A stretch of 64,000 nucleotides of DNA from Pontederia crassipes (lineage: Eukaryota > Streptophyta > Magnoliopsida > Commelinales > Pontederiaceae): the NCBI GenBank assembly GCA_030549335.1, contig CM060188.1:18417501-18481500 (forward strand). Direction: 5' to 3'. Shown here piece by piece: positions 61,914 to 64,000 of this stretch. Numbering within the stretch: the first letter of the stretch is position 1; every line of letters starts with the position of its first letter. The notes below the pieces were generated by a model. That model was not told the origin of the DNA, made no database searches, and was given only the letters and a program-made list of their open reading frames with translations. The translations under genes were made by a program, and so were the position numbers.

Positions 61914-62637
61914 TTAGGAGTGACTTGTAGCTTTTCTTCTGTTGCCGACAATACGCTGCTGGTTCTTTAAGCTGGCTGACGCTTCTGCTTGAAGGTGTCT
62001 CTGCCTCTGACCTACAGCGATCATGTGGAGAGGAGATTCTGAATTGGTTCCACTTTCCCTGCCGAGGGCTTCAATTTCTAACGATTTTGCCTCGTCCATT
62101 AAGACCGCCAACTAATAACAAAAAGCATTAATAATAAACTAATAAGAAGGAAACAAAAAAGAACATAGGATCTTCGATGAAAGAAGTATACCCTAATTTC
62201 ATTTTCCTTCAACCGGTCCTGCAGCACGCTTATTGCGGGGCTTAAGCTACAAGGGAGAATCAGCATAAGTTTCATAAACCCATAGCCAACGCATGCCGAT
62301 ATGACAGACTGCTTACCAGTACTCCATTAACTTGCATAGAGACGCTTGGTATGTTGATGTATGATGGATAAAAGTAAGGGGGTGTACTTTGCCATTTCTG
62401 GTCGGAGTCCAACAAGATGTTTTTAGATAATAGATGAATTCATTGAGAAGTTTCATGTTAAGAAGAAAAAAAGATTACCGTAAATTTTGAGAGATGGATT
62501 GATTATAAGCTGATTGCTCCTCCTCAAACAATACATGCTGCAAGTCCGTGAAACTTGTCAAAGGAAAGTCCAGGTTCAGCATATGACTAGCAGGCAAAAC
62601 TTGAAATGGCACTTCTTTCCTAACATATTCTGCGCCA
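61914..62637 (-). CDS. Unrecognised protein, 3' exons only
   Basis: Three linked exons on the minus strand: 62480-62637, 62192-62246 and 61914-62111. They have good GT-AG junctions and consistent phases. The readable C-terminal part runs from GAEYVRKEVPFQVLPASHML through FEEEQSAYNQSISQNLR, LSPAISVLQDRLKENEIR and LAVLMDEAKSLEIEALGRES to KNQQRIVGNRRKATSHS, then a stop at 61914-61916. The middle (LQDRLKENEIRLAVLMDEA) has the heptad spacing and charge of a short coiled coil. The tail is basic and Ser/Thr-ending. I do not recognise the family. The exon at 62637 begins in mid-codon, so at least one upstream exon exists. I could not find it before the repeat-rich edge of the window, so the gene is 5' incomplete. 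Confidence 0.6.
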
Positions 62638-63180
62638 CTGTCACGCAAGCAGAACAGAAAGAGATTAATCATAACAGCGGAACACTTCAGAAAAAAATGC
62701 AAAGGAAATGTAGTACATAATACTCAGATTGTCTGACTTCATTAAAAGGCATAGATCCAATGATGATATGAATAAAGGGAATGCTAGAACAGTTTCAGAT
62801 AAAATCCATCATCAAGAGAGGCATTAGCACGATAACCTCTAGTTATCACAATATTTTGGGTCAGGTAAAACAAAAGCACAAGCAGTAACCTCTAATCAAT
62901 GTAACTTCATGCATAACTAGGAACAAGCTTCTTCTGATTTCTCCATTTTCACCAAGTAATTTGAGGGTGTCATGGGTTAGTTTATCCATATCACGACACA
63001 AAATAAGCAAGAAAATGCCTAAAATAAAGCTTATAAGTTCCTTGAAGAAGGAAAATGATGGCTGCCAAGGGGGAGGGCATCCAATTTATTCCTTAAATAG
63101 GAGGTAACATTGATAATAAATGGGACAATCTCAGACAAACATTTAGTCATCATTTCATCCCACGAAAATATAACCATAAA
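62638..63180. other. Probable intron or upstream sequence of the 61.9-62.6 kb gene
   Basis: AT-rich, without a frame I can tie to the downstream exons. Confidence 0.4.
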
Positions 63181-63182
63181 TT

Positions 63183-63365
63183 GAGTAAATTACACGAATC
63201 GTCTCACAACTTTGAGTCGATTTTTAATTGGTCCCCCAATTTCAATTTATAACTAGAACGTCCCTCAACTTTTATTTTCTTGCACTATTAGTCCCCTTGA
63301 CCGATGATAGTGGGTTTTCCGATTACGTGGCCGCCACATAAATAGTTTCTCTTTCATCCACATCA
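63183..63365. repeat. Transposon-terminus-like repeat (aattggtccc / cgtccctcaac)
   Basis: The wording taaattacacgaatcgtctca, aattggtccccc, acgtccctcaac and attagtccccttgacc is typical of a common plant repeat end. The matching end would lie beyond the window, so family and limits are unknown. Confidence 0.45.
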
Positions 63366-63423
63366 TTAAAAAAATAATAAAATAATAAAAATATATAATA
63401 AACTAATATTAAAAATAAAAAAA

Positions 63424-64000
63424 ATGAAAAAGGGGTGGGGGGACCTCGTCCCCCTTCGCCGGCTCCGGCGAAGCAGAAAAAGGGCCGGCGCCCCCTTTCT
63501 CCCTCGTGACCAGCGAAGAAAGGGGGTTGGCGCCCCCCTTTCTCTGTTGTGGCTGGCGAAGGGGGAAAGGGGGGGCGCCGGCCCCCTCGCGTCTTCCCCA
63601 CCGCGCGGCGAGGAAGAAATGGGGGGCGACGCCCCCTCTACGAGCTCGCCGGCGCGAGAGATCGCAGAGGGGGGCGCCGGCCCCCCTCGCGACTTCCTCG
63701 CGTGTGGCGAGGAAGACACGAGGGGGGCCGGCGCCCCCTATTTCTCCCTTGCGACTGGTGAAGGGAGAAAGGGGGGAGCCGGCCCCCCTTGTGTCTACCT
63801 CGCTGCGCGGCGAGGAAGAAAAGGGGGGCCGATGCCCCCCTCTGTGAGCTCGCTGGCGAGCGGGCCGGCGCCCTCCTTTACAGAGAAAGGGGGGCGCCAA
63901 CCTCCCTCGCGTCTTCCTCGCCGTGTGGCGAGGAAGAAACAGGGGGGCCAACGCCGGTGAGCGAGCTCGCAGAGGGAGGCGCCGCCGCCCCTCTCGACTT
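63424..64000. repeat. GC-rich array of hairpin-forming units, continues past window
   Basis: Blocks of gggggcgccggcccccc alternate with short inverted repeats such as cttcctcgc...gcgaggaag and tttctccctt...aagggagaaa, with similar units recurring roughly every 50-60 or 100 bases. GC content jumps sharply relative to the AT-rich DNA just before it. Long frames on both strands (Gly/Ala/Pro/Arg-rich) reflect composition and are not called genes. Confidence 0.85.

Noticed and set aside
63366-63960. Long overlapping open frames on both strands (up to ~180 residues)
   Set aside because: They arise from the GC-rich repeat array. Frames are open in several phases on both strands and the products are repetitive Gly/Ala/Arg/Pro text with no domain.

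Overview
This window looks like plant nuclear DNA, most probably from a non-grass monocot. That call rests on GT-AG introns in AT-rich sequence, a tandem early-nodulin-93 cluster, a BADC-type plastid gene and a dense load of plant transposons. The species cannot be named from the sequence, and monocot rather than eudicot is an inference.

Host genes fall in four groups. (1) 1-5.8 kb: the 3' part of an aspartate/glutamate-racemase-like gene (+) converges on a complete nine-exon BADC gene (-). BADC proteins are biotin-less relatives of the biotin carboxyl carrier subunit of plastid acetyl-CoA carboxylase. (2) 25.4-26.5 kb: a small protein with three RanBP2-type zinc fingers (-). (3) 50.2-56.4 kb: three tandem, same-strand, four-exon early nodulin 93 (ENOD93) genes whose products are almost identical. 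Two blocks of upstream non-coding sequence are conserved in all three. (4) 61.9-62.6 kb: the 3' exons of an unrecognised coiled-coil-like gene (-).

Most of the rest is mobile DNA. 6.5-7.2 kb: an hAT-like MITE. 8.2-11.0 kb and 11.3-13.2 kb: two solo LTRs with target-site duplications. 13.8-14.4 kb: a Tourist-like MITE. 14.9-23.7 kb: a Ty3/gypsy chromovirus fossil with both LTRs and a 5-bp duplication. 28.2-29.2 kb: two further MITEs. 32.4-44.6 kb: an old, decayed Copia-type fossil split by two CACTA (En/Spm) transposons, at 33.05-38.21 and 41.57-43.72 kb, each with a perfect 3-bp target duplication. 45.3-47.4 kb: an older solo LTR related to the chromovirus. 57.8-60.95 kb: a 5'-truncated L1 LINE on the minus strand with a MITE inside it. 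63.4-64.0 kb: an abruptly GC-rich array of hairpin-forming repeat units running off the window.

No new multi-gene system is evident. The best leads are the conserved promoter blocks of the ENOD93 cluster, the palindromic arrays that differ between related LTRs, the GC-rich hairpin array at the right edge, and two metabolic genes whose sequences lack a residue needed for the family's classical chemistry.
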